Source: Bradyrhizobium sp. 1 | Lineage (GTDB): Bacteria > Pseudomonadota > Alphaproteobacteria > Rhizobiales > Xanthobacteraceae | Reading direction: 5' to 3' | Assembly (NCBI RefSeq): GCF_023073315.1 | Contig: NZ_JADPJH010000002.1 | Span: 420,900-484,899, forward strand | Length of the DNA stretch: 64,000 bases | In this document: positions 35,926 through 45,092 of the stretch, piece after piece | How positions within the stretch are numbered: position 1 is the stretch's first letter | Layout: every line of letters begins with the position of its first letter | The notes under the pieces: generated by a model | The model's input: the letters and a program-made list of their open reading frames with translations, nothing else | The model's database searches: none | Told to the model about the DNA's origin: nothing | Position numbers and translations under genes: made by a program

Positions 35926-36657
35926 TCAGAACGCGTTGCGCAGCAGCGGGTACTTCGCTTCCAGCCCGTCGAGGTTGAAGGTGAATTCGACGACGCGCTC
36001 GGGGGCTGCGACGATTTCGGCGGCGGGCGGGGCGAACTGCGGCAGAAGCGTTGCCATGGCGGCAGGCGTGGCCAGCGGCGGCCTTACGGCGGGCGCAGCG
36101 AGTGACGCCCTCGCGGCAGACGCGGCGACTGGCGACCTCACGGCAGGTGCGATGAACGGTGCCCTCGCGGCGGGGGCCCTGAGTGATGGCATCTCGGCAG
36201 GTGAGGTGAACGAGGCCGTCGCAGCGCGCGCCGCAAGCGGTGCGGCCGGGGCGAGCGGCGCTTCCGTCACTTCGGCCAGCACATCCGGCTTGGGATCGAG
36301 CCTGACCGGCACGGCGGTCTCGGCGGCGATGTGCACGGCCTTCGGCTGCACGGTCTGCGCCGGCGCGGCCTGCGCCTGCTCACGCGGAAACACGCGGGGC
36401 ATGGTCGCCGGCGACCAGCCGAAGGCGGAGGTGACGCTCGCGGCGGCCGCAGCGACGTCCCCGCCGGTGGCAATGGCGCGCCAGGTCTGGACGGCGCGTT
36501 TGGCTTCCTGGATGTTCTCGAGGAATGCGATCTCGGAGTGATAGCGGCGCCAGCGTCCGGTCTCGAACATTTCGGAGAGATGTTCCAGCCGCTGCTCGGC
36601 GAGAGCGCACCAGCGCACCGCAAGGTCGCGGTGACCGGCACTTTGGCGATGTGTCAT
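35926..36657 (-). CDS. TIGR03809 family protein with Ala/Pro-rich extension
   Basis: A 243-residue protein. Residues about 1-65 carry the TIGR03809 core: HRDLAVRWCALAEQRLEHL, then FETGRWRRYHSEIAFLENIQEAKRAV. The rest is a long Ala/Pro-rich stretch of loosely repeated units (RAPFIAPAVRSPVAASAARA and alike) ending in a short conserved-looking tail (VVEFTFNLDGLEAKYPLL). Known members are, as I recall, nearer 120-170 residues, so this copy seems expanded. The start at 36657 (MTHRQSAGH) fits the family. Its partner TIGR03808 lies directly convergent, the usual pairing. Confidence 0.8.
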   Translation of the reverse strand: MTHRQSAGHRDLAVRWCALAEQRLEHLSEMFETGRWRRYHSEIAFLENIQEAKRAVQTWRAIATGGDVAAAAASVTSAFGWSPATMPRVFPREQAQAAPAQTVQPKAVHIAAETAVPVRLDPKPDVLAEVTEAPLAPAAPLAARAATASFTSPAEMPSLRAPAARAPFIAPAVRSPVAASAARASLAAPAVRPPLATPAAMATLLPQFAPPAAEIVAAPERVVEFTFNLDGLEAKYPLLRNAF

Positions 36658-37141
36658 GAACCAGCCCGTCAGGAGAGAAATACGGACGCGGGGACGCAAC
36701 GCACACGAATCAATTTAGACGCGACATGAATATTTTGTGGAAAAGTTTTGACTTGTCCAGCAACGACACGGCGTTCGTCATGAAAGACCGTAGTCGTGCG
36801 GAGTTTTCAGGCATTTCCGAGTCAAGCTTCGCACAAGCATGACGGGCTTGCGGTGGACCTCAACGAGGTCGGCGATGGGCGCAGCCGCGCCCGCTCAACC
36901 GCAGGCTGATCCGAAACATCGCTTCGAGGAATCGGATGCCCGAAAAGAAAAGACCCGTCCGGGGGGACAACCGGACGGGTCGAGCCATATGGGCGCTTGG
37001 GGTGGATGGGCGCTCGCGCCTAATATGACTTATGGGGAGGGATGACCGCTCCCACATAATTTGGTCGTGGCAGCCGGCTGAATGTTCAATGCGGCGTCCG
37101 ATTTTTCGACCATCGCGCGGCGCGCAATGTTGTCGCAGCCG
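36658..37141. other. intergenic stretch with a minus-strand terminator
   Basis: No gene recognised in 484 bases. AT-rich sequence near 36720-36800 probably contains the promoter of the TIGR03809 gene. A strong hairpin lies at 36940-36981 (separate entry). The last 150 bases before 37141 are the 3' untranslated end of the subtilase transcript. Confidence 0.6.
36940..36981 (-). terminator. intrinsic terminator of the sigma/anti-sigma/subtilase operon
   Basis: Read on the minus strand, GACCCGTCCGG (36981-36971) pairs perfectly with CCGGACGGGTC (36962-36952) around an 8-base loop, followed by TTTTCTTTTCG (36951-36941). It ends transcripts from the operon at 37142-40104, about 160 bases after the subtilase stop. 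Confidence 0.85.
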
Positions 37142-38827
37142 CTAGCGCGTCGCCGGCCTATCCGCCTGAGAAACCGCGGATTTATCGGCCGCACTCGACA
37201 GCGAGGGCTGCTCGATCGCGCGGATGCCGGGCTCGTCGCGACGTGGCTGCGCATCTTCACGTTTTGTTGTACCGGACACAGCCGCAACCGGCGTCGCGCT
37301 GTCGGCGGGAACAGCCATGACTGCGGCAAAAGCATCGGCCTCGCCGTCGCCGAACAGATCATCACGGCCGGGTGAGCCGAGGTCGCGCGCGGTCTTCGCC
37401 AGCGTCATGCGCAGCGCTTCCGGCTTCAGCGCGTAATTGCGCTCGAGCAGCAGCGCCGCGACGCCGGAGACATAGGCGGCCGAGAACGAGGTCCCCGACG
37501 TCATCTGGTACTTCCCGTCCGGCGCCGGCAGGAAGATGTCGACGCCCGGCGCCGCCAGCGCGATGTAGTTGCCGCGGTTGGATGCCGAGAACAGTCTGTC
37601 CTGCTGGTCGGTCGCGCTGACCGCGATGACGTTGGGATTGGCGGCGGGATAAAGCGGCGGCGATTTCGCGCCCGCATTGCCGGCGGCTGCGATCAGCACC
37701 AGCCCGCGCGCGGCGGTGGCCGCGATGGCGCGCTCGATCACGGCATCCTTCGGGCCGGCAAAGCTCATATTGACGATCTGGGCGCCGTGCTCCGCGGCGT
37801 AGTTGAGCGAGCGCAGGATGATGTAGGACGAGCTCTCGGCGCCGCCCGTGGTGCCGCCGAAAGCGCGGATGGCGATGATGCGCGCCTCGGGCGCGCTGCC
37901 CATCAGCTTGGCATGGGCCACGATGGCGCCGGCGATGCCGGTGCCGTGGATGTGCGGTCCCTCGGTGCTGCCGAGCGCATCAAAGTTGTCGGAGATGGAA
38001 TTGGCGAGCTCGGGATGTTTGGCGTCGATGCCGGAATCGATCACGGCAACCGTCACGTTGGCGCCGTGTGCCAGCGTATGTGCCTGTGGCAGGCGCAGCT
38101 TTGCCAGTGCGTATTGTGCCGGATCGCCCTCGGTCGGCACAGCCGATTTCTGATCCTGGAGCACGTAACGGAAATTCGGCTGGACCGAGCGCACGCTGGC
38201 GTCAGTGGCGAATTCGCGCCGCACCGTCTCGGAGGGCCGGCCGTCGGTGATGCGGAACAGGCCGAACGTGGCCCCGATCAGCGGGAAATTCTCGGATGCG
38301 ATGCGCGCGAGGCCGTGGCGGCGCGCAAGCGCGTCGGCCTCGGTCACCGACAGCGCGCCGTCGATCTCGGCAACGAATTCGTTGGCGATGGTGCGCAGGT
38401 CGACGGCAACCGGCGTGTTGTTGCCGCGCCCCTTGCCGACGCTCTTCTTGCCGGACTTGCCGGTGCCCTCACCACCCGTATTTGGCCGGGCGAGGCATTC
38501 GCCCCCGGCGTCGCGGTAGGCAGCCGTGCAGGCCGGATAGAGGTTCGGCGAGTAGCGCGCATAGGGCAGCACCGGCGTCGGACCCATTCGGGTCGCAGAG
38601 ATCCGCGCGGTCGTGATCGTGCGCGGGCCGCGGTCGACGCTCACCGCCCGCGCAGCGATGCTCGGAGAGATGGTCGGCGTACGCGAGGGGACGCTGATGG
38701 TGGGCGTGCGCATGATCGCCTGCGCCTGCGCAACCTCGACACCCAGACAGGCGGCCAGCAGCAGCGTCGCTCCGACCGACGAAGCGTAGGCTGCGGCTCG
38801 CGACTTGCTCTCGGACTTGCGCGTCAT
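37142..38827 (-). CDS. secreted S8 (subtilisin-like) serine protease
   Basis: A 561-residue exported subtilase. The catalytic triad is Asp264 (AVIDSGID), His294 (HIHGTG) and Ser447 (SGTSFSAAYVSG), with oxyanion Asn384 (AAAGNAG). The signal peptide is ambiguous: LLLAAC at 22-27 is a possible lipobox, or cleavage occurs after AQAQA. A Thr/Pro-rich stretch with repeated RTPTIS follows. Residues about 147-222 look like an I9-type/fervidolysin-type propeptide (FVAEIDGALSVTEADALARR). The C-terminal 60 residues are disordered. The gene starts 15 bp after the anti-sigma gene, in the sigma factor operon. Confidence 0.9.
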   Translation of the reverse strand: MTRKSESKSRAAAYASSVGATLLLAACLGVEVAQAQAIMRTPTISVPSRTPTISPSIAARAVSVDRGPRTITTARISATRMGPTPVLPYARYSPNLYPACTAAYRDAGGECLARPNTGGEGTGKSGKKSVGKGRGNNTPVAVDLRTIANEFVAEIDGALSVTEADALARRHGLARIASENFPLIGATFGLFRITDGRPSETVRREFATDASVRSVQPNFRYVLQDQKSAVPTEGDPAQYALAKLRLPQAHTLAHGANVTVAVIDSGIDAKHPELANSISDNFDALGSTEGPHIHGTGIAGAIVAHAKLMGSAPEARIIAIRAFGGTTGGAESSSYIILRSLNYAAEHGAQIVNMSFAGPKDAVIERAIAATAARGLVLIAAAGNAGAKSPPLYPAANPNVIAVSATDQQDRLFSASNRGNYIALAAPGVDIFLPAPDGKYQMTSGTSFSAAYVSGVAALLLERNYALKPEALRMTLAKTARDLGSPGRDDLFGDGEADAFAAVMAVPADSATPVAAVSGTTKREDAQPRRDEPGIRAIEQPSLSSAADKSAVSQADRPATR

Positions 38828-38842
38828 CGGTTTAGAGGCGCC

Positions 38843-39538
38843 TTACGGCGCCGCGACGGCGAGGTTGACGAACTTCTCGCGCGACATCCTGCTGAGCAGC
38901 GCGGCGAGTTCGTCCTGGCTCATCGCCTTGTCGAACTGAAGGCGGAACATGCCGCCCTTGGCATCGCCGATGATCGACGCCTGGTAGCTGTCGAGCAACG
39001 CGGTGATGTCGGCAACCCGCGCCTCGGGCGTGAAACGCACCAGCGCACGTGCCGATGCTGCGGATGCACCGAGTTCGCGCGTGATCGGGGCGCCGGTCGA
39101 GAGCGAGGCGGTCTGGAAGGTCGCGGTCTGGGTCTTCATCAGCACAGCGCCGATGATGCCGGCCTGCAGCAGCAGCGCGATGGCACCCAGGCTCGCCGAC
39201 CAGGCCAGCGTGCGCGGCGACAGGCCCGAGAAAAAGGTCGCGATGCGGGCCGAGAGCGGCAGCGAAGCGGCTGCACGCGCCGGTTCGGCGTCGATCGCGG
39301 CGAACAGCTTCTGCATCGCACGGGCCGACGGCGCCCCTAAGCTCTCGTTCAGATGGATGGTCTCTTCGTACTCGCCGCGGATCGCGGCATATTGCTTCGC
39401 GAGCGCCGGATCATTCGCCAGCGCTTCCTCGACGCGGTGGGCGTCGCGCGCGCTCAGCGTGCCGGCGGCATGCCAGGGCAGCAGCAGTTCAATTTCACTG
39501 GGCTCTTGCTCCAGCATCTTCTTGCTCAATGCCATCAT
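38843..39538 (-). CDS. transmembrane anti-sigma factor
   Basis: A 231-residue inner-membrane protein. Residues about 10-60 form an anti-sigma domain (ELLLPWHAAGTLSARDAHRVEEAL) that lacks the zinc HxxxCxxC motif. One span lies at about 110-134. The periplasmic part (about 164-231: ALVRFTPEARVADITALLDS, then GGMFRLQFD) has the alpha/beta pattern of subtilase propeptides and resembles residues 147-222 of the neighbouring protease. It overlaps the sigma gene by ATGA, the usual coupling for sigma/anti-sigma pairs, and is followed by the subtilase after 15 bp. Confidence 0.85.
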   Translation of the reverse strand: MMALSKKMLEQEPSEIELLLPWHAAGTLSARDAHRVEEALANDPALAKQYAAIRGEYEETIHLNESLGAPSARAMQKLFAAIDAEPARAAASLPLSARIATFFSGLSPRTLAWSASLGAIALLLQAGIIGAVLMKTQTATFQTASLSTGAPITRELGASAASARALVRFTPEARVADITALLDSYQASIIGDAKGGMFRLQFDKAMSQDELAALLSRMSREKFVNLAVAAP

Positions 39539-40104
39539 GGCCAGCCTCGCTCAATGCCGGCTGCCTTCAGCAGTTCGGCCAATTTCTTGCGCGCGTAGAA
39601 CAAGCGCGTCTTCACAGTGTTCTCCGGAATGCCAACGATTTCGGCCACTTCTTCCACGGATTTCTCGTGGTAGTAGACGAGATCGACGATTTCCCGGTGG
39701 TCCGGCGAGAGGCCCGTCAGACACTCCCGCAACGCTTCACTGGTATCCTTCTTCTGCACCACCGTTTCCGGATTGTCGGACGAATCCTCAATCGCGTTCG
39801 CGGCGTCGTCGTCCAACTCAAAATCCTTCCTGCGCCGGAGCGCCGAGAGGGCCTTGAATCGGGTGATTGCCAGCAGCCAGGTGGAAACAGCGGATCGGCC
39901 TTCGAATTTGCCGGCTTGACGCCAGACGTCGAGAAACACCTCGCTGATGAGGTCTTCCGCCGCCTGCTCGTCCCGCACGAGCCTCAGCCCGAACCTGTAA
40001 ACCCTGACATGGTGCCGCCCGTACAGCACCTGCATGGCGAGCCGGTCACCCTGAGCGATCCTGGCGATGAGGACCTCGTCCGTAGCCGCCTGTGTCACGC
40101 TCAA
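39535..40104 (-). CDS. ECF RNA polymerase sigma factor
   Basis: A 189-residue ECF sigma factor. Region 2 contains DEQAAEDLISEVFLDVWRQAGKFEG and STWLLAITRFKALSALRRRK (core binding and -10 recognition). Region 4 has LSPDHREIVDLVYYHEKSVEEVAEIVGIPENTVKTRLFYARKKL (given in part), the -35 helix-turn-helix. An acidic linker (DDDAANAIEDSSDN) joins them. It heads the operon with its anti-sigma and a secreted subtilase. I could not find a repeated promoter motif that would define its regulon. Confidence 0.92.
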   Translation of the reverse strand: MSVTQAATDEVLIARIAQGDRLAMQVLYGRHHVRVYRFGLRLVRDEQAAEDLISEVFLDVWRQAGKFEGRSAVSTWLLAITRFKALSALRRRKDFELDDDAANAIEDSSDNPETVVQKKDTSEALRECLTGLSPDHREIVDLVYYHEKSVEEVAEIVGIPENTVKTRLFYARKKLAELLKAAGIERGWP

Positions 40105-40542
40105 TGCCCGTCTCGCAAAGTTGGTCGGGGCGGCGCGGCGGACGGTTCGACGGGCGGAGCGAAATTCTTCAACCTACCGCGGTCATACGGGGGCTTGTGT
40201 GATCTACCCCACATACGCGAACTTTCCTTTTTCCACCCGCGGCGGCTGGCCGCTTCGCTCAAGAACGGTAACATAGTAATGAAGCACTTTCCTGCGCAAC
40301 GCCGCCCCAGTGCAGGCGGCCTGACATGCATGGAACCATAGCAGCCCTGCACGACATATGTCTCTCCAAGCCCTGTTTTGGCTCGACCGCATCGCCCGCG
40401 ATGCCTAATTGCCGGCAGATTGCACCTGCCGGCCGCCTTGACCCTGTACTGCGCTGCACCGTTTGGATTCGGTTTCAAAGGATACCAAACCTAAAGGCTT
40501 GCCACGTAGATTTTTAGGCTGAGCTCCACCATTGGCGGGACA
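40105..40542. other. divergent region between ECF sigma and GGDEF genes
   Basis: No gene with coding character in 438 bases. Several short open frames on both strands lack ribosome binding sites. The sequence should hold the promoter of the sigma operon (minus) and of the cyclase (plus). I found no clear ECF -35/-10 pair. Confidence 0.55.
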
Positions 40543-41700
40543 ATGAGCACGGCCGCGACGTCCTTACCGGAGAGGAATGCCGCTGAGGTCGCGGATCTCG
40601 TTCTCATGCCTGATGCGGCTGCGCCCGAGGTACGAGCGCGCCGGACCCGGCAGCGCCGGCAGATGTATGTCGGCCAGGTCGCGAGCTACTCGCTCGGCGC
40701 CTTCGTCCTGCTGCTCTACGGCTATGACGGCACCGTTGCGATGCACGTTCCGTCGCTGTTCTGGATCGGCGGCCTGTCCATCATCGGCATCTTCGTCGTG
40801 ATGTCGGAGGCCGGCGTCGGCGACCGGCATACCGATCACTATCTCACCGTCTTCCAGATCTCGGCGCATATGGCGCTGCAGTTCGTGTTCCTGGTGTCGG
40901 TGCCGGCGATCGGCGTCGCCTTCATCAGCGTGCTGTTCCTGATCTTCGCCTTCGGCACGCTGCGCATGACGTCGGCGCAGGCGATGTTCACCTGGACGAT
41001 CGCGACCGCTTGCCTTGCTGCGGTCTTCCTCGGCTCCGACCTGCCGATCGGCATGCCAGTTGCCACGAAGCTGCAGCGGACCGCCTCGATGCTCTGCTTC
41101 GTGCTGGTGATCGGCCAGTGCGCCTTCCTCGGCCTGTTCGGCGCCACGCTGCGCAAGGTCCTGTACCGGCGCAGCATCGAGCTGAAGGATGCCTATCGGC
41201 GCATCGAGGAGCTGGCCGAGCTCGACGAGCTGACCGGATCCTACAATCGCCGCTGCATCATGCGTCTTCTCGACGCAGAGATGGAAAAGTCGCGGCAGAC
41301 GTCCGCGCCTTGCGCGATCGCGCTGATCGATCTCGACTGGTTCAAGCGCATCAACGACGCCCACGGCCATCCCGTCGGCGACGAGGTGCTGCGCACCTTT
41401 GCCATCACCATCTTCGCCAACATTCGCCCGTCCGACTGTTTTGGCCGCTACGGCGGCGAGGAATTTCTGCTGCTGCTGCCGGACACCGCAGGCGATGCCG
41501 CCTCGCGCATGATGGAGCGGCTGCGCGGCATCGTCGCCGATCTCGACTGGAGCGCATTTTCCCCGGGCATGCGGGTGACGATTTCCGCGGGGGTCGTGAC
41601 GCTCCGCCACGCCGATACTGCCGATACATTTCTCGCGCGCGCCGACTGCGCGCTCTATTCCGCCAAGGCGCAAGGGCGCAACCGAGTTGCAACAAGCTGA
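40543..41700 (+). CDS. membrane diguanylate cyclase (GGDEF)
   Basis: A 385-residue protein. Residues about 45-205 form six membrane spans of the MASE-like type, then a GGDEF domain from about 225. The active-site motif is GGEEF (CFGRYGGEEFLLLLP), catalytically competent, preceded by the metal site IALIDLDWFKRINDAHGHPVGDEVL (in part). I see no RxxD inhibitory site before the motif. It makes c-di-GMP from two GTP at the inner membrane. No EAL domain is present. The DUF2336 gene follows on the same strand. Confidence 0.92.
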   Translation: MSTAATSLPERNAAEVADLVLMPDAAAPEVRARRTRQRRQMYVGQVASYSLGAFVLLLYGYDGTVAMHVPSLFWIGGLSIIGIFVVMSEAGVGDRHTDHYLTVFQISAHMALQFVFLVSVPAIGVAFISVLFLIFAFGTLRMTSAQAMFTWTIATACLAAVFLGSDLPIGMPVATKLQRTASMLCFVLVIGQCAFLGLFGATLRKVLYRRSIELKDAYRRIEELAELDELTGSYNRRCIMRLLDAEMEKSRQTSAPCAIALIDLDWFKRINDAHGHPVGDEVLRTFAITIFANIRPSDCFGRYGGEEFLLLLPDTAGDAASRMMERLRGIVADLDWSAFSPGMRVTISAGVVTLRHADTADTFLARADCALYSAKAQGRNRVATS

Positions 41701-41763
41701 CCAATCCATTTTCTCCCGGTGCGTGAGAATCTGCCGCCGGACCGAACGCTCCAGGACAGGGCC

Positions 41764-42867
41764 ATGAGATCGAAATCCGCCAAACCATCCGAAAACCTGC
41801 TGGAGGAATTGCAGGCTGCGCTCTCGCACGGGACCGTTTCGCGCCGGGTCGAGACGCTGCGCCGCGTCACCGATCTCTTCGTGGGCAATTTGGTGGACTA
41901 TTCAGACGAGCACGTCCGCGTGTTCGACGACGTGTTCCAGTGCCTGGTCGAGCAGATCGAGACATCGGCCCGGGCACTGCTGGCCGACCGCCTCGCGCCG
42001 ATCGCGGCCGCACCGCCAAAGATCATCCGCACGCTCGCGCTCGACGAGGTGATCGAGGTCGCCGGTCCCGTACTGTCGAAATCGGAGCGGCTGGACGAGA
42101 CGACCCTGATCGAGATCGCGCGCACGCGCGGCCAGGCGCATCTGAAGGCGATCTCGCTGCGGCGGGTGCTGTCGGAAGCGCTGACCGACGTGCTGGTGAC
42201 GCGCGGCGACGAGGACGTGGTGCAATCGACCGTCAGCAATCCGGGTGCGCGGCTCTCCGAGGGACGCCTCACCGACCTCGTCACGCGCGCCGAACGCGAC
42301 GATGATCTTGCCGCCTGCATCGGCCTGCGGCCCGATTTGCCGCGCCATCACTATTTGAAGCTGGTCGCGAAGGCCTCCTTGAGCGTGCGCAGGAAGCTGG
42401 AGGCCGCACATCCGGAACTCGCAGACGAAGTGTCGAGCGTGGTCCAGGAAGTGGCCCAGCGGGTCCGCGCCGCTGCCATGACCCGGCAGACCGAGATGGC
42501 GCGCGCGCTGGTGAGATCGCTGCACGAGGACGGCCGCCTTAACGAATTCCAGGTCACCACCTTCGCCGAACACGGCAAGTTCGACGAGACCAATGCGGGG
42601 CTCGCGGCGCTGGCAGGCGTCGCGGTCGAGACCGCCGAAAACATGATGATCGAGAGCCGCACCGAGGGCGTGATGATCCTCGCCAAGGTCGCGGGCATGC
42701 AATGGTCGAGCGTGCGCGCGATCATCGCCATGCGCGAAAAGCTCTCAGGCGGCCCGCAGACCGACGTGCCGACGCTGCGCGAGACCTACGAGGCGCTGCG
42801 CTCATCGACCGCACAGCAGGTGCTGCGCTTCCACCGCATGCAGCAGGGCGCAACGCCGGCGGCCTGA
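41764..42867 (+). CDS. DUF2336 domain protein
   Basis: A 367-residue helical protein of the DUF2336 family, longer than the copy at 8394 and lacking a disordered tail. Typical text includes SRRVETLRRVTDLFVGN, SERLDETTLIEIARTRGQ and HLKAISLRRVLSEALTDVLV. The start at 41764 (MRSKSAKPSENLL) is chosen over 41719. It follows the GGDEF cyclase by 63 bp, so the pair may be one transcript; a role in c-di-GMP signalling is plausible but unproven. Confidence 0.82.
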   Translation: MRSKSAKPSENLLEELQAALSHGTVSRRVETLRRVTDLFVGNLVDYSDEHVRVFDDVFQCLVEQIETSARALLADRLAPIAAAPPKIIRTLALDEVIEVAGPVLSKSERLDETTLIEIARTRGQAHLKAISLRRVLSEALTDVLVTRGDEDVVQSTVSNPGARLSEGRLTDLVTRAERDDDLAACIGLRPDLPRHHYLKLVAKASLSVRRKLEAAHPELADEVSSVVQEVAQRVRAAAMTRQTEMARALVRSLHEDGRLNEFQVTTFAEHGKFDETNAGLAALAGVAVETAENMMIESRTEGVMILAKVAGMQWSSVRAIIAMREKLSGGPQTDVPTLRETYEALRSSTAQQVLRFHRMQQGATPAA

Positions 42868-42884
42868 GACCGCCGCGAACGGCC

Positions 42885-45089
42885 TCAGGCGTCAGGCATG
42901 TGATCCAGCAGCTTGTCGAGCGTGATCGGATAGTCCCTGACCCGTATGCCGGTCGCGTTGTAGATGGCGTTGGCCAGCGCCGCAGCGACGCCGCATATCC
43001 CGAGTTCGGCGATTCCCTTTGCCTTCATCGGCGACGACATCGGGTCCGTCTCATCCAGAAAGATCGTGTCCTGGTGCGGGATGTCGGCATGCACCGGAAC
43101 CTCGTAGCCGGCGAGATCGTGATTGACGAAGAAGCCGTTGCGCTTGTCCACCGCCAGCTCTTCCATCAGCGCCGCCCCGACGCCCATGGTCATGGCGCCA
43201 ATGACTTGGCTGCGTGCCGTCTTCGGATTGAGGATGCGGCCCGCGGCACAGACGGCCAGCATGCGGCGGACACGGATCTCCGCCGTCGCCACGTCGACGC
43301 CGAGTTCGACGAAATGCGCGCCGAACGTGGATTGCTGGTGGGTCTTGGCGAGATCGCCGTACTCGATCGAATCTTCTGCCGACAGCTCACCGCCCGACGC
43401 CGCCTGCCCAAGCGGAACGCTTCGGTTGCCCGATGACACTTGGCCATCCGTGAAGGCTATTTCAGCGGAGTTGAAGCCGAGCTTCTGCGCCACGGCCTCG
43501 CGCAGCTTCACGCAGGCGGCATAGACGCCCGAGGTTGAATTGTTCGCGCCGAACTGCCCGCCGGAGCCTGCGGATACCGGGAAGCTGGAATCGCCGAGAC
43601 GCACGACGACCTTGTCCAGCGGCACGCCCATCATCTCCGCCGCGGTCTGGGCGATGATGGTATAGCTGCCGGTTCCGATGTCGGTCATGTCGGTCTCGAC
43701 GGTCACGCGCCCCTGCCCGTCGAGGCGAACGCGCGCGCCCGATTTCATCAGCAGATTGTTGCGGAACGCGGCAGCCACGCCCATGCCCACGAGCCAACGG
43801 CCGTCGCGCTGCTTGCCTGGCTCGGCATTTCGCTTGCTCCAGCCGAAACGCTCCGCGCCGATCCGCATGCATTCGACGAGTTGCCGCTGCGAGAACGGAC
43901 GGTTCGGGTGTTCGGGATCGACCTGGGTGTCGTTGCGGGCACGGAATTCGATGGGGTCGAGACCCAGCCGCTCCGCCATCTCGTCCATGGCGATCTCCAG
44001 CGCCATCATGCCCGGCGCCTCGCCGGGCGCGCGCATGGCGTTGCCCTCGGGCAAATCCAACATGGCAAGACGCAGCGCCGTCATCCGGTTCTCGCCGGCG
44101 TAGAGCAGACGGGTCTGGTTGACCGCCGTCTCCGGCCTGCCCTCCGGCAAATTGCCCGACCAGCTCTCGTGTCCGATCGCCGTGATCTTGCCGTCCCTGC
44201 CAGCACCGATACGAATGCGCTGGATCGTCGCCGGACGATGCGTCGTATTGTTGAACATCAGGGGCCGCTGCATGGCGACCTTGACCGGACGGTTGGCGGC
44301 ACGGGCGCCGAGCGCTGCGAGGACAGCATCGGCGCGAAGGAATAGTTTGCCGCCAAAGCCGCCGCCGATGAAGGGCGAAATCAGGCGAACGTTTTCCTTG
44401 GGCAGGCCTAGCGTCTTCGCAACGTCCCCGGTGGTCCAGGCAATCATCTGGTTGGAGGTCCAGAGCGTGAGCTTGTCCCCTTCCCACGAAGCCATCGACG
44501 CGTGCGGCTCCATCATCGCATGGGCCTGGTCCGGCGTGGTGTAGGTCGCATCGAGCTGCACCGGCGCAGACGCGAACGCGCCGGGAAAATCGCCGACAGT
44601 CGTGTCCGCCTGATTGTCGCCGCGTCCGGGAGGCTTGGCGGCCCCGTCCCGTCCGGCTGAAAGGTCGAACGAACCCTTCGCCGCAGTGTAATCGACCTTG
44701 ACGAGCTGGGCTGCGGCGCGGGCCTGCTCGAAGGTTTCGGCGACGACGACCGCGACCGCCTGATGATAATGGTCGATGTCGGGCCCGCCGAGCAGCTTTG
44801 CCGTGTTGTAATTGCCTTTGCCGAGCTTGCCGGCATTCTCCGCCGTGACGATCGCGATGATGCCGGGCGCGGACTTGGCACGAGACAGATCCATCGAAGC
44901 AATCCGGCCCTTGGCGATGGCCGAGCCGACAATGTAGCCGTAGGCGGCGCTGGCGGCGCGATCGTGCCACTCGTAGGCATAGGTAGCCCGTCCGGTGGTC
45001 TTCAGCGGACCCTCGATCCGGCTGGTCGCATGACCGATGACCTTGAGCTGATCGATCGGATTGGTGGTCGCAGGCGTGTCGAACTTCAT
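42885..45089 (-). CDS. paoC: aldehyde oxidoreductase, molybdenum-binding subunit
   Basis: A 734-residue large subunit of the xanthine oxidase family. IGGGFGGKLFLRADAVLAAL is the molybdopterin-contacting loop and GEAPGMMALEIAMDEMA follows. AKGIAELG near residue 695 carries the catalytic Glu. Together with the FAD and Fe-S subunits it matches periplasmic aldehyde oxidoreductase PaoABC (YagTSR), which detoxifies aromatic aldehydes. Three bases separate it from paoB. A paoD-type chaperone is not in the window. Isoquinoline 1-oxidoreductase-type enzymes are the nearest alternative. Confidence 0.88.
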   Translation of the reverse strand: MKFDTPATTNPIDQLKVIGHATSRIEGPLKTTGRATYAYEWHDRAASAAYGYIVGSAIAKGRIASMDLSRAKSAPGIIAIVTAENAGKLGKGNYNTAKLLGGPDIDHYHQAVAVVVAETFEQARAAAQLVKVDYTAAKGSFDLSAGRDGAAKPPGRGDNQADTTVGDFPGAFASAPVQLDATYTTPDQAHAMMEPHASMASWEGDKLTLWTSNQMIAWTTGDVAKTLGLPKENVRLISPFIGGGFGGKLFLRADAVLAALGARAANRPVKVAMQRPLMFNNTTHRPATIQRIRIGAGRDGKITAIGHESWSGNLPEGRPETAVNQTRLLYAGENRMTALRLAMLDLPEGNAMRAPGEAPGMMALEIAMDEMAERLGLDPIEFRARNDTQVDPEHPNRPFSQRQLVECMRIGAERFGWSKRNAEPGKQRDGRWLVGMGVAAAFRNNLLMKSGARVRLDGQGRVTVETDMTDIGTGSYTIIAQTAAEMMGVPLDKVVVRLGDSSFPVSAGSGGQFGANNSTSGVYAACVKLREAVAQKLGFNSAEIAFTDGQVSSGNRSVPLGQAASGGELSAEDSIEYGDLAKTHQQSTFGAHFVELGVDVATAEIRVRRMLAVCAAGRILNPKTARSQVIGAMTMGVGAALMEELAVDKRNGFFVNHDLAGYEVPVHADIPHQDTIFLDETDPMSSPMKAKGIAELGICGVAAALANAIYNATGIRVRDYPITLDKLLDHMPDA

Positions 45090-45092
45090 GGC

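Noticed and set aside
37787..39340. 517-codon plus-strand open frame over the subtilase and anti-sigma genes
   Set aside because: Arg-rich shadow text; no ribosome binding site or domain.
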